From Undibacterium piscinae (GTDB lineage Bacteria > Pseudomonadota > Gammaproteobacteria > Burkholderiales > Burkholderiaceae_D): a stretch of DNA of 64,000 bases. Below, in pieces: positions 27,899-38,609 of this stretch (within the stretch, counting starts at the first letter, position 1; each line of letters starts with the position of its first letter). The stretch lies in the NCBI GenBank assembly GCA_003970805.2, contig CP051152.1, forward strand, positions 1,488,001 through 1,552,000. Direction: 5' to 3'. A model generated the notes under the pieces. It searched no databases. It saw nothing but the letters and a program-made list of their open reading frames with translations, and had not been told where the DNA came from. The position numbers were made by a program, and so were the translations under genes.

Positions 27899-27978
27899 TT
27901 TTTTACGCAGCTTTTTTTAGCACCTTTTTTGACGCATTTTTAACACATTTTTTGGCGCATATTTAGCGCGGATTTTTT
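27899..27978. repeat. Periodic T-tracts in the cysI leader
   Basis: Seven runs of T (mostly 5-7 nt) start at 27899, 27912, 27925, 27937, 27948, 27962 and 27973, 11-14 bp apart, separated by GC-bearing words such as ACGCAG and GACGCA. They occupy the region just before cysI and form a degenerate ~12-bp tandem repeat. Confidence 0.6.
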
Positions 27979-27990
27979 AGGATATTCACG

Positions 27991-29697
<1,707 letters not shown>

Positions 29698-29702
29698 GTG
29701 AC

Positions 29703-29718
29703 GTACCAAGCTTGGTAC
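29703..29718. repeat. 16-bp perfect palindrome between cysI and the DUF934 gene
   Basis: GTACCAAGCTTGGTAC is self-complementary. As RNA it can form an intercistronic stem six bases after the cysI stop, but its loop would be tight. Confidence 0.5.
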
Positions 29719-29744
29719 TGAGAGACGTTTTTAGAAAGTTAAGT

Positions 29745-30278
29745 ATGCGTGAAATTATTAAAGACAAAGCGATAGTGCAAGACGACTGGACCGTATTGCG
29801 ACTGGCCGAAGGCGAAACGCCTGATGCGATAGAAGTGCCTGCCGGCAAGCACATCATTCCGCTGCAAGTGTGGTTGATACAACGCGAAGAACTGAGCGCA
29901 CGCCAGAAAAAAAACCAGGATCTGGCGATCTGGTTTGGCAGCGCTGAACAAGCCAAGGACTTAGGTGCAGACGCCGCCCTATTCCCTTTGCTGGCAGTCG
30001 ATTTCCCTAAATTTTCCGATGGCCGCGGTTACTCCATCGCCTACAACATCCGCAGCCGTCTTGGCTACACGGGCGAAGTACGCGCCATCGGTGACGTCTT
30101 GCGCGATCAACTGTTTTACATGCAGCGCGTCGGCTTCAATGCCTTTGCCACACGTGAAGACAGAAGCATCAGCGATGCGCTCAAGGGTCTGACCGATTTC
30201 AGCGAAAAATACCAGACTTCATGGGATGAAAAAAATCCCCTGTTCCGCCGTACCGAAAGAACGGGATTATCCGCATGA
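29745..30278 (+). CDS. DUF934 protein of the sulfate-reduction operon
   Basis: A 177-residue protein of the DUF934 family, which in proteobacteria is almost always encoded next to cysI. Conserved stretches include IPLQVWL, DLAIWFGS, FPLLAVDFPKFSDGRGYSIAYNIRSRLGY, GEVRAIGDVLRDQLFYMQRVGF, and FATREDRS. No membrane segment or metal motif is evident. A role as an accessory or electron-transfer partner to CysI is a guess from gene context. The ATG at 29745 begins the conserved region. The stop overlaps the cysH start by four bases, so they are coupled. Confidence 0.92.
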   Translation: MREIIKDKAIVQDDWTVLRLAEGETPDAIEVPAGKHIIPLQVWLIQREELSARQKKNQDLAIWFGSAEQAKDLGADAALFPLLAVDFPKFSDGRGYSIAYNIRSRLGYTGEVRAIGDVLRDQLFYMQRVGFNAFATREDRSISDALKGLTDFSEKYQTSWDEKNPLFRRTERTGLSA

Positions 30279-30997
30279 GCGCCGCCGATTTCGAGACTCT
30301 GTTAAGCGCGACCCAGGCAACCCTGGCACGCATTGCCAGTGAATTTAGCCCTGCGGTATTCGCCTCCAGCCTGGCGGCGGAAGACATGGTGCTGACTGAC
30401 CTGATCTTGCGCAACAAATTGGCGATAGCTATCTTCTCGCTGGAAACAGGCCGCTTGCACGCCGAAACCCTGGGCATGCTCGATCGCATCAAGGAAACTT
30501 ACGGCAGCGAAATTACCCTGTTCAAACCAGAAACTGCTGCGGTAGAAAATTACGTGGCGAGCCATGGTCTCAACGCCTTTTACGACAGTGTGGAAATGCG
30601 CAAGGAATGCTGCCGTATCCGCAAGATAGAACCGCTCAATCGTGCACTGGCAGGCAATAAGGCATGGGTCACCGGCCAGCGCCGCGCCCAATCCACTACC
30701 CGTACCGAACTCAATGCGCAGGAAGATGATGCAGCGCATGATATGCAAAAATTTAACCCGCTGGCAGACTGGTCAGAACAGGATGTATGGCACTATATCC
30801 GTAGCAATAATGTGCCTTACAACCCCCTGCATGACAAAGGCTATCCGTCGATAGGCTGCGAACCCTGCACCCGCGCGATACAGCCAGGTGAAGATGTACG
30901 GGCCGGCCGCTGGTGGTGGGAAAATCCGGAATCCAAAGAATGTGGTTTGCATGTAGTCGATGGTAAACTGATACGTATTAAGTCAGCCACAAACTAG
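30275..30997 (+). CDS. cysH: Adenylyl-sulfate (APS) reductase, assimilatory type
   Basis: Reduces activated sulfate to sulfite using thioredoxin. The 240-residue protein belongs to the CysH family. It carries the paired cysteines KECCRIRK and GCEPCTR that bind a [4Fe-4S] cluster in the APS-using enzymes and are absent from E. coli PAPS reductase. The catalytic Cys is in ESKECGLH near the C-terminus. It therefore probably uses APS directly, which fits the lack of a cysC kinase in this cluster. It overlaps the DUF934 gene by four bases. Confidence 0.95.
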   Translation: MSAADFETLLSATQATLARIASEFSPAVFASSLAAEDMVLTDLILRNKLAIAIFSLETGRLHAETLGMLDRIKETYGSEITLFKPETAAVENYVASHGLNAFYDSVEMRKECCRIRKIEPLNRALAGNKAWVTGQRRAQSTTRTELNAQEDDAAHDMQKFNPLADWSEQDVWHYIRSNNVPYNPLHDKGYPSIGCEPCTRAIQPGEDVRAGRWWWENPESKECGLHVVDGKLIRIKSATN

Positions 30998-31039
30998 TCG
31001 CGTAAAAAATTAAAAGAGTTATCGTCAAAGGTAAAGTAT

Positions 31040-31976
31040 ATGAATAGCGCAGTAGAAAAAAAGTTTTATTGATGCCGCGAGCAATCGCCATCTCGATTGG
31101 CTGGAATCAGAAGCCATCCACATCATGCGCGAAGTCGCCGCTGAGTGCGCCAACCCTGCCTTGCTGTTTTCGGGCGGCAAAGACTCCGTGGTGATGCTGC
31201 GCATCGCTGAAAAAGCCTTCCGTCCGGGTAAGTTCCCTTTCCCGCTGGTGCATATCGATACCGGCCATAACTTTGAAGAAGTCATTACTTTCCGCGACAA
31301 GAAAGTGGCGGAATTGGGCGAGCGCCTGATCGTCGGCTCGGTCGAAGATTCGATCAAGCGTGGCACCGTGCGTTTGCGCAATCCGGCCACCGATTCACGC
31401 AATGCGGCGCAAGCAGTCACCTTGCTGGAAACCATCGCTGAACATAAGTTTGACGCCTGCATGGGCGGTGCCCGCCGTGATGAAGAAAAAGCCCGCGCTA
31501 AAGAGCGTATCTTTTCCTTCCGCGATGAATTCGGCCAATGGAATCCAAAAGCGCAGCGCCCTGAACTCTGGGATCTGTACAACACCCGCGTTCACCCAGG
31601 TGAAAACATGCGCGTGTTCCCTATCTCGAACTGGACTGAGCTCGACGTATGGCAATACATCGCCCGCGAAAAACTCGAACTGCCACCGATTTACTTTGCG
31701 CATGAACGTCAGGTGATCCCGCGCAATGGCTTGCTGGTGCCATTGACCGATCTGACACCGGCCCGCGAAGGCGAAACGGTAGAGACACAAGTGGTGCGCT
31801 TCCGCACGGTTGGCGACATCTCCTGCACCTGCCCGGTATCGTCCGACGCCAGCACAGTAGAGGCGATTATTGCTGAAACCGCGATTACCCAGATCACAGA
31901 ACGCGGCGCCACACGCATGGATGATCAGACCTCAGAGTCCTCCATGGAAAAACGTAAAAAAGAAGGATATTTCTAA
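31040..31976 (+). CDS. cysD: Sulfate adenylyltransferase subunit CysD, apparent N-terminal frameshift
   Basis: ATP-sulfurylase small subunit (ATP-PPase fold). Starting at ATG 31040 (AAAGG upstream), the frame MNSAVEKK stops at TGA after ten codons. If the seven-A run at 31056-31062 were six, it would continue as FIDAASNRHLDWLESEAIHI into the rest of CysD, giving 311 residues, the normal size. The P-loop SGGKDSVVML, the HIDTGHNFEEV motif and the C-terminal RERISS-like region are intact in the downstream frame. An internal ATG at 31125 could give a protein lacking about 28 residues. The stop overlaps cysN by one base. A sequence error in the homopolymer is the simplest explanation. Confidence 0.88.
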
Positions 31977-33325
31977 TGAGCGCAGTTACTTCCGCAGTTA
32001 ATTCATCGCTGGCTTCGGCCGCACCTATCATTCAAGACGCCACCAGAGAACGCGGCCTGTTGCGCTTCATCACCGCCGGCTCGGTTGATGATGGCAAGAG
32101 CACCCTGATCGGTCGCCTGCTGTTTGACAGCAAAGGTATTTTCGCTGATCAGTTAGACGCCATGTCGCGTGCCAAACACAAGCGCACGGTCGGTGACACC
32201 ATCGATCTGTCCTTGCTCACGGACGGTCTGGAAGCGGAACGCGAACAAGGCATCACGATCGACGTGGCCTATCGTTATTTCGCCACGCCTAAACGCAAAT
32301 TCATCATCGCCGACACCCCGGGCCATGAGCAATACACACGCAACATGGTGACTGGTGCATCGACCGCTGATGCCGTCATCATCCTGATCGATGTTTCCAA
32401 GGTCAAACTCAGTGACGACGGTAGCGTAGAGTTACTGACGCAAACCAAACGCCACTCGACCATTGCGCATCTGCTGCAGATCGAACACGTGGTCGTTGCC
32501 GTCAACAAGATGGATCTGGTCAACTATGACCAGACCGTATACGACCGCATCGTCGCCGAATACCAGAAATTCGCGCAGCAACTGGGCCTCAAAGACATCA
32601 CCCCAATTCCGCTGTCCGCATTGGCAGGCGATAACGTGGTTAGCGCAAGTGACAAGCTGGCATGGTACAAGGGCCCGACCCTAATCGAGTTACTTGAGTC
32701 ACTGAGCGTCTACGATGAATGCCACGACGAGCCTTTCCGTTTCCCGGTACAACTGGTAGCCCGTCACAACGGCCATGAAGCCAATGACTTCCGTGGCTAC
32801 ATGGGGCGCATCGAAGCAGGAAAAGTCAGCAAGGGCGACAAATTAATCGTGCAACCCGGCGGCCAGAGCGCTACCGTCAAGGATATCCAGACTCTTGATG
32901 GATCGCTGGAAACCGCCGTGGTAGGCCAATCCGTCACCATCTTGCTCGACGAATACGTCGACATTTCTCGTGGCGATATGCTGGCCTCAAGTGATCGCCC
33001 GGCTACCTTGCTCAAAACCGTCACTGCTGACCTGTGCTGGTTGTCGGAAGATGCCCTGGATGTGCGCCGCCGTTACTGGCTCAAGCACACCACGCGTCAG
33101 GTTGCGGCCAAAGTGACTGCTGTTGATACCCTGTTAGACATCAACACCCAGGAGCGTCGCCCTGCGACTACACTGGCGCTGAACGACATCGCCCGCGTCA
33201 CCATCAATGTGCAACAGGCTTTGGCGGGCGATGCCTACGATGATTTGCGCTCTACCGGCGCCTTCATCCTGATCGATGAAGTCACGCATCAAACCGTGGC
33301 TGCCGGGATGATACGTCTTGGCTAA
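31976..33325 (+). CDS. cysN: Sulfate adenylyltransferase subunit CysN (GTPase)
   Basis: GTP-driven regulatory subunit that powers APS formation by CysD. The 449 residues resemble EF-Tu: G1 GSVDDGKST at residues 35-43, switch region GITIDVAYRYF, G3 DTPGHEQYTRNM, G4 NKMD, then two beta-barrel domains. It ends without a CysC kinase domain, so it is not the fused CysNC form. It begins one base before the end of the cysD stop codon and overlaps cobA by eight bases. Confidence 0.96.
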   Translation: MSAVTSAVNSSLASAAPIIQDATRERGLLRFITAGSVDDGKSTLIGRLLFDSKGIFADQLDAMSRAKHKRTVGDTIDLSLLTDGLEAEREQGITIDVAYRYFATPKRKFIIADTPGHEQYTRNMVTGASTADAVIILIDVSKVKLSDDGSVELLTQTKRHSTIAHLLQIEHVVVAVNKMDLVNYDQTVYDRIVAEYQKFAQQLGLKDITPIPLSALAGDNVVSASDKLAWYKGPTLIELLESLSVYDECHDEPFRFPVQLVARHNGHEANDFRGYMGRIEAGKVSKGDKLIVQPGGQSATVKDIQTLDGSLETAVVGQSVTILLDEYVDISRGDMLASSDRPATLLKTVTADLCWLSEDALDVRRRYWLKHTTRQVAAKVTAVDTLLDINTQERRPATTLALNDIARVTINVQQALAGDAYDDLRSTGAFILIDEVTHQTVAAGMIRLG

Positions 33326-34097
33326 GCCGTCCGCTACCAACACGGCGGGCAACTTGCCCGGCACGGTCTATCTGATCGGTGCCGGGCCAGGTGCGGCGGA
33401 CCTGATCACGGTACGCGGCGCGCGTCTGCTGGCAATGGCAGACGTGGTCTTGCATGACGCACTGGTAACTCCGGAAATGCTGGAGCTTTGTCCGCAGGCC
33501 ATCAAGATACCGGTGGGAAAACGCAGCGGACTACGCTCGGCTGCGCAATCGTTCATCAATCAGCAAATCATAGAATCGGCGCTACGCTATTCATTGGTAG
33601 TGCGGCTCAAAGGTGGCGACCCCATGCTGTTTGGTCGTGCCGATGAAGAGATGAGTGCCATGGAAGAAGCCGGCATTTATTTTGAAATCGTCCCTGGCAT
33701 CACTACCGCCGTAGCGGCAGCGGCCAGCGTGCGTCAGCCACTGACCAAACGCGGCGTAGCCCGTAGCGTGGCATTTTTCACCTCCAGCACCGCGCCTGGC
33801 GAAGAAGCCGACACTCGTCTACCCGATTGCGATACGCTAGTGCAGTACATGGGTGGCAAAGAGGCTAGCCTCACCGCACAACGCATGTTGGCGGCCGGAC
33901 ATCCGGCTAGCTTACCTTTGATCGCGATAGAAAACTGCAGCCGCCCTAACGAACGCTGGCAACACCTGACACTGGCAGATTTATCGCTAGGCTTACCTGC
34001 CTGCGAAGGCCCGGTATTGGTCATGATGGGCGAAGCGATGCGCCAGCGCAAACAGACAAAAAAAACAATCTCAATTTGTGTGCGCTATGCCGTATGA
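33318..34097 (+). CDS. cobA: Uroporphyrinogen-III C-methyltransferase
   Basis: SAM-dependent enzyme that methylates uroporphyrinogen III twice to precorrin-2, the first step to siroheme needed by CysI. The 259 residues contain VYLIGAGPGAADLITVRGARLL, LKGGDPMLFGRADEE and VVPGITT-like IVPGITTAVAAAA, all SUMT signatures. It is the single-domain form, without the CysG dehydrogenase/chelatase part. CbiX at 42330 could supply the chelatase. The start is taken as TTG at 33318, overlapping cysN. No in-frame ATG is available before the conserved region. Confidence 0.92.
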   Translation: MAKPSATNTAGNLPGTVYLIGAGPGAADLITVRGARLLAMADVVLHDALVTPEMLELCPQAIKIPVGKRSGLRSAAQSFINQQIIESALRYSLVVRLKGGDPMLFGRADEEMSAMEEAGIYFEIVPGITTAVAAAASVRQPLTKRGVARSVAFFTSSTAPGEEADTRLPDCDTLVQYMGGKEASLTAQRMLAAGHPASLPLIAIENCSRPNERWQHLTLADLSLGLPACEGPVLVMMGEAMRQRKQTKKTISICVRYAV

Positions 34098-34198
34098 ATA
34101 ATCTACCTTGATGAACGTATTACCGTTCAAATAATTTGTTTGGATATCAAGAAAAATTCTATCCGTGTCCTACCCGAACTGAGCTGATGCCACTCTCG

Positions 34199-35605
34199 TC
34201 AGCATGGCAAAATCAGGCTCACCATCAAGCCACCGCCTTCGCGGTTGCTCAGCATGATGCGACCGCCGTGGGCTTCTATGATTTCTCTGGCCAGCGCCAA
34301 GCCCAAGCCGGTGCCGCTACGTTTGGTCGAGTAAAACGGCACCAAGGCGTTGGACATCACGGTCTCGCTCATGCCGCAGCCCTTATCCATCACATCGATA
34401 CGTAACAGCTCGTGCATGTAACGTATCATCAGATTGACATCTGCCGGATCCGAGCCGGACTCATGCGCGTTTTTCAACAGGTTTAACAATGCCTGCTCCA
34501 TCTGCGCGATATCAAAATTGCCGTCGTGCTCAGGTACACCTGCTAGCAATGTAAAACTGGTATGTGCTTGCAGATTGCGGATAAACTCACTCCATCTGAC
34601 CGTCTCCGGTCTTGGCGCCGGCAATTTGGCAAAGCGGGCGTAGCCTTGGATAAAACTTTCCAGATGCAAGGCCCGCTCTTCTATCGTGCGCAAGATCTCC
34701 GGCAGTCTTTCACCTTGCCCGCGTCTGACTAACTCAGTGGCCGAGCGGGCCAGCGAAGCTACAGGGGCGAGTGAATTGTTCAATTCATGACTGATTACAC
34801 GTATCACTTTTTTCCAGGTTTGCACTTCCTGACGGCGCAACTCTACGGTCAGGTGGCGCAATAGCAATAACTCATGCTGGCGACCGTTGAGACTAAAGTT
34901 ACGCCGTGACAGATGATAAATTTCATCCTCATCGTCATTCTCACTATCCGCCCCTTCACTCCCCTTCTCTTTGGCACGCGTGGTGAACAAGCCGTCACCA
35001 CCTTTTTCTACCGCCTCACGCAATGAAGGGGAAACATGTTGCAAAATATCGGGCAGAGCGTGCCCTTCTATCTTGCGGCCCTGATTCAATAACTGACGCG
35101 CCGCGATATTGGCAAAGACGATGGGGCCTTTCCCTGCGATCAGTAACATCGCTACCGGGGTATTTTGTAGCATGGTATCTAATAGTAATTCGCGCTGCAC
35201 CAGATCGAGTCTTTGCTCCCGCAATACATCACCGAGCACATTATGCGCATCGACCAGATCGGCCAGTTCATCGTTGCGCGGCCAATGCAAACCAAATGAA
35301 TAATCACCATCCTGATAACTGATGACGGTGCCACCCATGGCCCGAAATAATTCCATCATGGGTTGTAACTGGCGATGCAATAAACTCAGGGCAACGGGCA
35401 AGATCATTAACCCGACGCCAAGTGCGACCCAACCAGAATCCTGCGGAAAAACCGCCAACAATCCGATGCTAAGCGCGATGCAAGCGAGCATCAGAACGCT
35501 CATCAACAACGACAAACGCATCAGTAAAGAAAGACGTAAACCGCGCCGTGTTTGCGGCGCAATTTTGTCAGGGTGGGCCGGTGCTGCCCGCTTAGTGTGA
35601 TTCAT
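34199..35605 (-). CDS. Sensor histidine kinase, NtrY-like
   Basis: Inner-membrane kinase of 468 residues. Two hydrophobic helices (about residues 26-75) are followed by a HAMP/PAS-like region, an acidic low-complexity insert (EGADSENDDEDE), a dimerisation H-box ISHELNNSLAPVASL with the phospho-His at about residue 273, an N-box LLNLLKNAHES, and the G-boxes DKGCGM and GTGLGLALA. It is the partner of the sigma-54 response regulator encoded just upstream, and both adjoin the ABC-exporter genes they probably control. The first in-frame ATG (35605) is taken as the start. A TTG at 35650 overlapping the regulator stop is an alternative. Confidence 0.9.
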   Translation of the reverse strand: MNHTKRAAPAHPDKIAPQTRRGLRLSLLMRLSLLMSVLMLACIALSIGLLAVFPQDSGWVALGVGLMILPVALSLLHRQLQPMMELFRAMGGTVISYQDGDYSFGLHWPRNDELADLVDAHNVLGDVLREQRLDLVQRELLLDTMLQNTPVAMLLIAGKGPIVFANIAARQLLNQGRKIEGHALPDILQHVSPSLREAVEKGGDGLFTTRAKEKGSEGADSENDDEDEIYHLSRRNFSLNGRQHELLLLRHLTVELRRQEVQTWKKVIRVISHELNNSLAPVASLARSATELVRRGQGERLPEILRTIEERALHLESFIQGYARFAKLPAPRPETVRWSEFIRNLQAHTSFTLLAGVPEHDGNFDIAQMEQALLNLLKNAHESGSDPADVNLMIRYMHELLRIDVMDKGCGMSETVMSNALVPFYSTKRSGTGLGLALAREIIEAHGGRIMLSNREGGGLMVSLILPC

Positions 35606-35646
35606 ACGTTGGCATTGATTGCGCTCATCTTCATTTCCACTGGAAT

Positions 35647-36994
35647 TCAAGTTTTACCGATTCCCAGCCTATCCATACGCCGGTACAAGGCTTGCCGGCT
35701 CAAGCCTAGTTGCGCTGCCGCCTGGGCGATGACGCCCTTGGAGTTACTAAGCGCCAGCTCGATAGCATCACGGTCAGGTTCGTTTTCTGCCACCACATGC
35801 ATCGTCGCCAGCAGCGGCAGGCCTAAATCTACTGCGCTGATCTGTTCGCTGCCTGAAAGTAAGCAGGCCCGCTGCATCACGTTTTTGAGCTCGCGCACAT
35901 TCCCCGGCCATGCATGTCGCAACAGCGTGGCCTCGGCGCCAGGCGTGAGACTCTTGCCGGAGTCTAAAAAAATTCTGCGCCAGTGGCAGGATATCGTCCG
36001 GCCGCTCGGACAGCGGCGGCAGCTTAAGCTCTATCACATTGAGCCGGTAAAACAAGTCTTCGCGAAAACTGCCGGCCTTCATCATGGCAGTCAGATCGGC
36101 ATTGGTGGCGCTGATGACACGCACCTTCACCTGCCGCTCCTTGTTCGATCCTAAGCGCTCAAAGCGCCCGGTTTCCAGCACCCGCAACAATTTCATCTGT
36201 CCCGCCAAAGGCAAGTTAGCAATCTCATCTAAAAATAGAGTGCCGCCATCGGCAGCCTCAAACTTCCCTTCACGCGCCTTTATGGCACCGGTATAAGCAC
36301 CAGCCTCAGCCCCGAATAATTCGGCCTCGATTAATTCTGCCGGTAAGGCACCGCAATTAAGAACCACGAAAGGGCCGTCCTTGACGCTGGAATTGGCTTG
36401 AATGATTTCTGCGATACGCTCTTTTCCTGCGCCATTCGGACCTGTGATCAGTACCGAAACATTAGCGCGCGCAACCTGACAGGCCATGCTCAGGACGCGC
36501 TCGGTGGCGGCATCTTGCCAGACCAGATCGCGCAGATCGTATTTTTTCTCCAGCTCACGCTTGTGTTTGCGCTCACGTTTCACGCGCTGTTGCAGGACTC
36601 GATTAGCGCGCCCCAGTTCGCTCAGTTCTATCAGGTTTTGCACTGTCGTCACCAGTCGCTGGTCGTTCCATGGTTTAGCCAGATAATCGGCTGCGCCGGC
36701 CTTAATCAAATCGACCGCAGCATCAAGATGAGTCCATGCGGTGAGCAAGATTACCGGCAAATCCGGATGACACATGCGTATTTTTTTAAATAGTGCGACA
36801 CCTTCTGCACCCGAAGTTGTATCCGCGGTGAAGTTCATATCCTGTATCACCAGATCAACCGCAGTTTTTTCTAGCAAGGCGAGCCCCTGTTCGGGAGAGT
36901 CGGCGCTCACGGTAGAGATATCGTACAAGGACAGCAACACCTCAAGGGCGATAGTAACGGCAGGATTATCGTCGATGATCAATACAATGGGCAT
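35647..36994 (-). pseudogene. Sigma-54-dependent response regulator (NtrC family) with a frameshift at a homopolymer
   Basis: Receiver domain with Asp8/Asp9 and phospho-acceptor Asp52 (VIQDMNF), then an AAA+ domain with Walker A GPNGAGKE, the sigma-54 contact loop GAYTGA, and Walker B GGTLFLDEIAN. Near the end of the AAA+ domain the frame breaks at a seven-base homopolymer (35966-35972). One base fewer would restore AQNFLDSGKSLTP into RHAWPGNVRELKNV and a FIS-type helix-turn-helix ending LGLSRQALYRRMDRLG. Repaired length is 448 residues, normal. As read, the DNA-binding domain is lost from the protein. A short C-terminal frame begins at 35922. The window also has the sigma-54 promoter it may serve, at 42119-42134. 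Confidence 0.87.
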
Positions 36995-37112
36995 AGTGTC
37001 AGTAGATAGGTAAAAACAGCGAAAATCATCCGCGCCAGTGACGTTGATGCGCTTAAAAATAGCTTGCAAATTGTACTACCCGAAACAGAGAAAACCTAGA
37101 ATTTCAAAATCA

Positions 37113-37195
37113 GGCAGGGCCGGCGCGCATATTCCATGCGCCTTTCCAGCCTATCGTGGCTGCAGGCCGCATCGGGATTGTGCGCCGGGCCTGCC
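37113..37195. repeat. ~80-bp palindromic repeat, copy D
   Basis: Outer arms GGCAGGGCC and GGGCCTGCC-like, core GCGCATATTCCATGCGC at 37125-37141, and the block CCGCATCGGGAT. It is the same family as copies A-C, but 14 kb away, between the response-regulator gene and the ABC permease gene. Confidence 0.75.
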
Positions 37196-37255
37196 CGTTT
37201 CTAAATCCTTACAGTTACGCTTAATGCTGCTGTTAGCAAGACTCAACATATGTAC

Positions 37256-38503
37256 TTATGCGCTGCGCGTCGCTGTCGCCGGCGAGATGCTGGCGGCACG
37301 CCAGGCCGGCGCATAGACCGCGATCACACCCAATAGCCAAAACAAGCAAGGCGCAAACAGTAAATAGGAAACCGGCAACTTGCTCAGCTCAAACTGGCTG
37401 ACCAGCAGTTGATTGAGCGCCAGCGCCAACAGCACACCGCCGATGATACCCACGCTACTAATGAGAATATTTTCCGTGATGAAATAGGCCAGAATATCGA
37501 TCTTCCTGGCACCCAAAGCGCGCCGCACGCCTATTTGTTTATAGCGTTGCGTCACCCATAGAGTGCTCATACCGACGATCCCAGACGCGGTCACCAACAC
37601 CAGCAAGGCACTGACGGCAATGAGCATCCATGCCAACGCTTTTTCACTGCGATAACGCGTGCGTCTATCTTCTTCCATAGATGCACTCTTCAGATTGAGC
37701 GGGGTCGCCGAACTCTTACGTAAAGCTGCCTCTACCTCGCGCATGACGCGATCACGTTGCCCTGCCTCCGTACGTACCGAATAACCAGAGTGCACATCAT
37801 TACTGAGCCTGATAGGAACGATGAGCGATGTTTCACCTGCGCTAGCAGCCTGTCCCCCATGCGTTTGCAAACGTTCCACTACACCGATAATTTTCACGCC
37901 ATTGGCCTGTTCTCCGGTTCCAAAGTAAAGGTCTTTACCAACGACCGAAGCCTGATCGGGATACAGCTTCTTTGCCAGCTCTTTGGTAATGATCACTGTC
38001 TTAGGAAAATCTTGCGTGGTATTTTGATCCAACTCATACCTATCGCCAGCATTAAAATCACGCCCTTCTATTAAATGCAAACCCCAGGTTTGCACTAGCG
38101 AATCCGGTGACATGTAGATAGATCCCATCGCATTACTCGTCGTTTGCTTACGATCTGCCGCCAGCCCACTGGTACTACCGGATTGAGATAAAGGCATCTG
38201 ATTAACACGCGCCACCGACACCACACCGGGCACTGCGGCAATGATGGCAGCCTCCTGCTTTTGCATGGCGATCTGATCGGCGTGCTCCCCGAGTTTTTGA
38301 TTGCTGATATTCACCCTGAAGAGGTTGAGCTCATCGACCACTCCACTCGGGCGCGCCGCCACAGCCAGGCGTAAATTGACGATATAAAGTGCATTGGCAA
38401 GTATCGCCAGACTCAAGCCTATTTGTATTGCCACCAATAATGGTCCGGTTTTATTCCTGAGCAAGGCAGAAAATATCGGGCGGATTCCAAAAAATGTTTT
38501 CAT
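37256..38503 (-). CDS. MacB/FtsX-type ABC transporter permease, second subunit
   Basis: A 415-residue membrane protein with one N-terminal helix (about residues 20-42), a large periplasmic MacB-PCD-like domain, and three C-terminal helices, the FtsX/MacB topology. The cytoplasmic coupling motif QIGVRRALGARKIDIL is visible. It pairs with the first permease (38610-39925), the ATPase and the adaptor to form a type VII-like mechanotransmission complex that moves substrates from the periplasm or across the outer membrane (inference from family). Substrate unknown. The gene ends in AATATRSA-like sequence at 37256. Confidence 0.9.
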   Translation of the reverse strand: MKTFFGIRPIFSALLRNKTGPLLVAIQIGLSLAILANALYIVNLRLAVAARPSGVVDELNLFRVNISNQKLGEHADQIAMQKQEAAIIAAVPGVVSVARVNQMPLSQSGSTSGLAADRKQTTSNAMGSIYMSPDSLVQTWGLHLIEGRDFNAGDRYELDQNTTQDFPKTVIITKELAKKLYPDQASVVGKDLYFGTGEQANGVKIIGVVERLQTHGGQAASAGETSLIVPIRLSNDVHSGYSVRTEAGQRDRVMREVEAALRKSSATPLNLKSASMEEDRRTRYRSEKALAWMLIAVSALLVLVTASGIVGMSTLWVTQRYKQIGVRRALGARKIDILAYFITENILISSVGIIGGVLLALALNQLLVSQFELSKLPVSYLLFAPCLFWLLGVIAVYAPAWRAASISPATATRSA

Positions 38504-38537
38504 CGCGATCTCATCAATTAATCAATTCATCAATATA

Positions 38538-38602
38538 GGACTGACGCAAAGTTGTTCCAGCCAGGCGGATACAACAACGCCGGGGCGATTTTGCGTAAGT
38601 CC
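38538..38602. repeat. 65-bp palindromic element, copy E1
   Basis: Begins GGACTGACGCAAA and ends TTTTGCGTAAGTCC, with GGCGGATACAAC inside. Its reverse complement aligns along the full length with the element at 40689-40753. The two copies are in opposite orientation. Confidence 0.8.
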
Positions 38603-38609
38603 GGAATGT

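Noticed and set aside
31125..31976. The internal ATG at 31125 as the natural cysD start
   Set aside because: The bases upstream encode the conserved HLDWLESEAIHI segment in the same frame, so the real N-terminus lies further upstream and is masked by the A7 frameshift.
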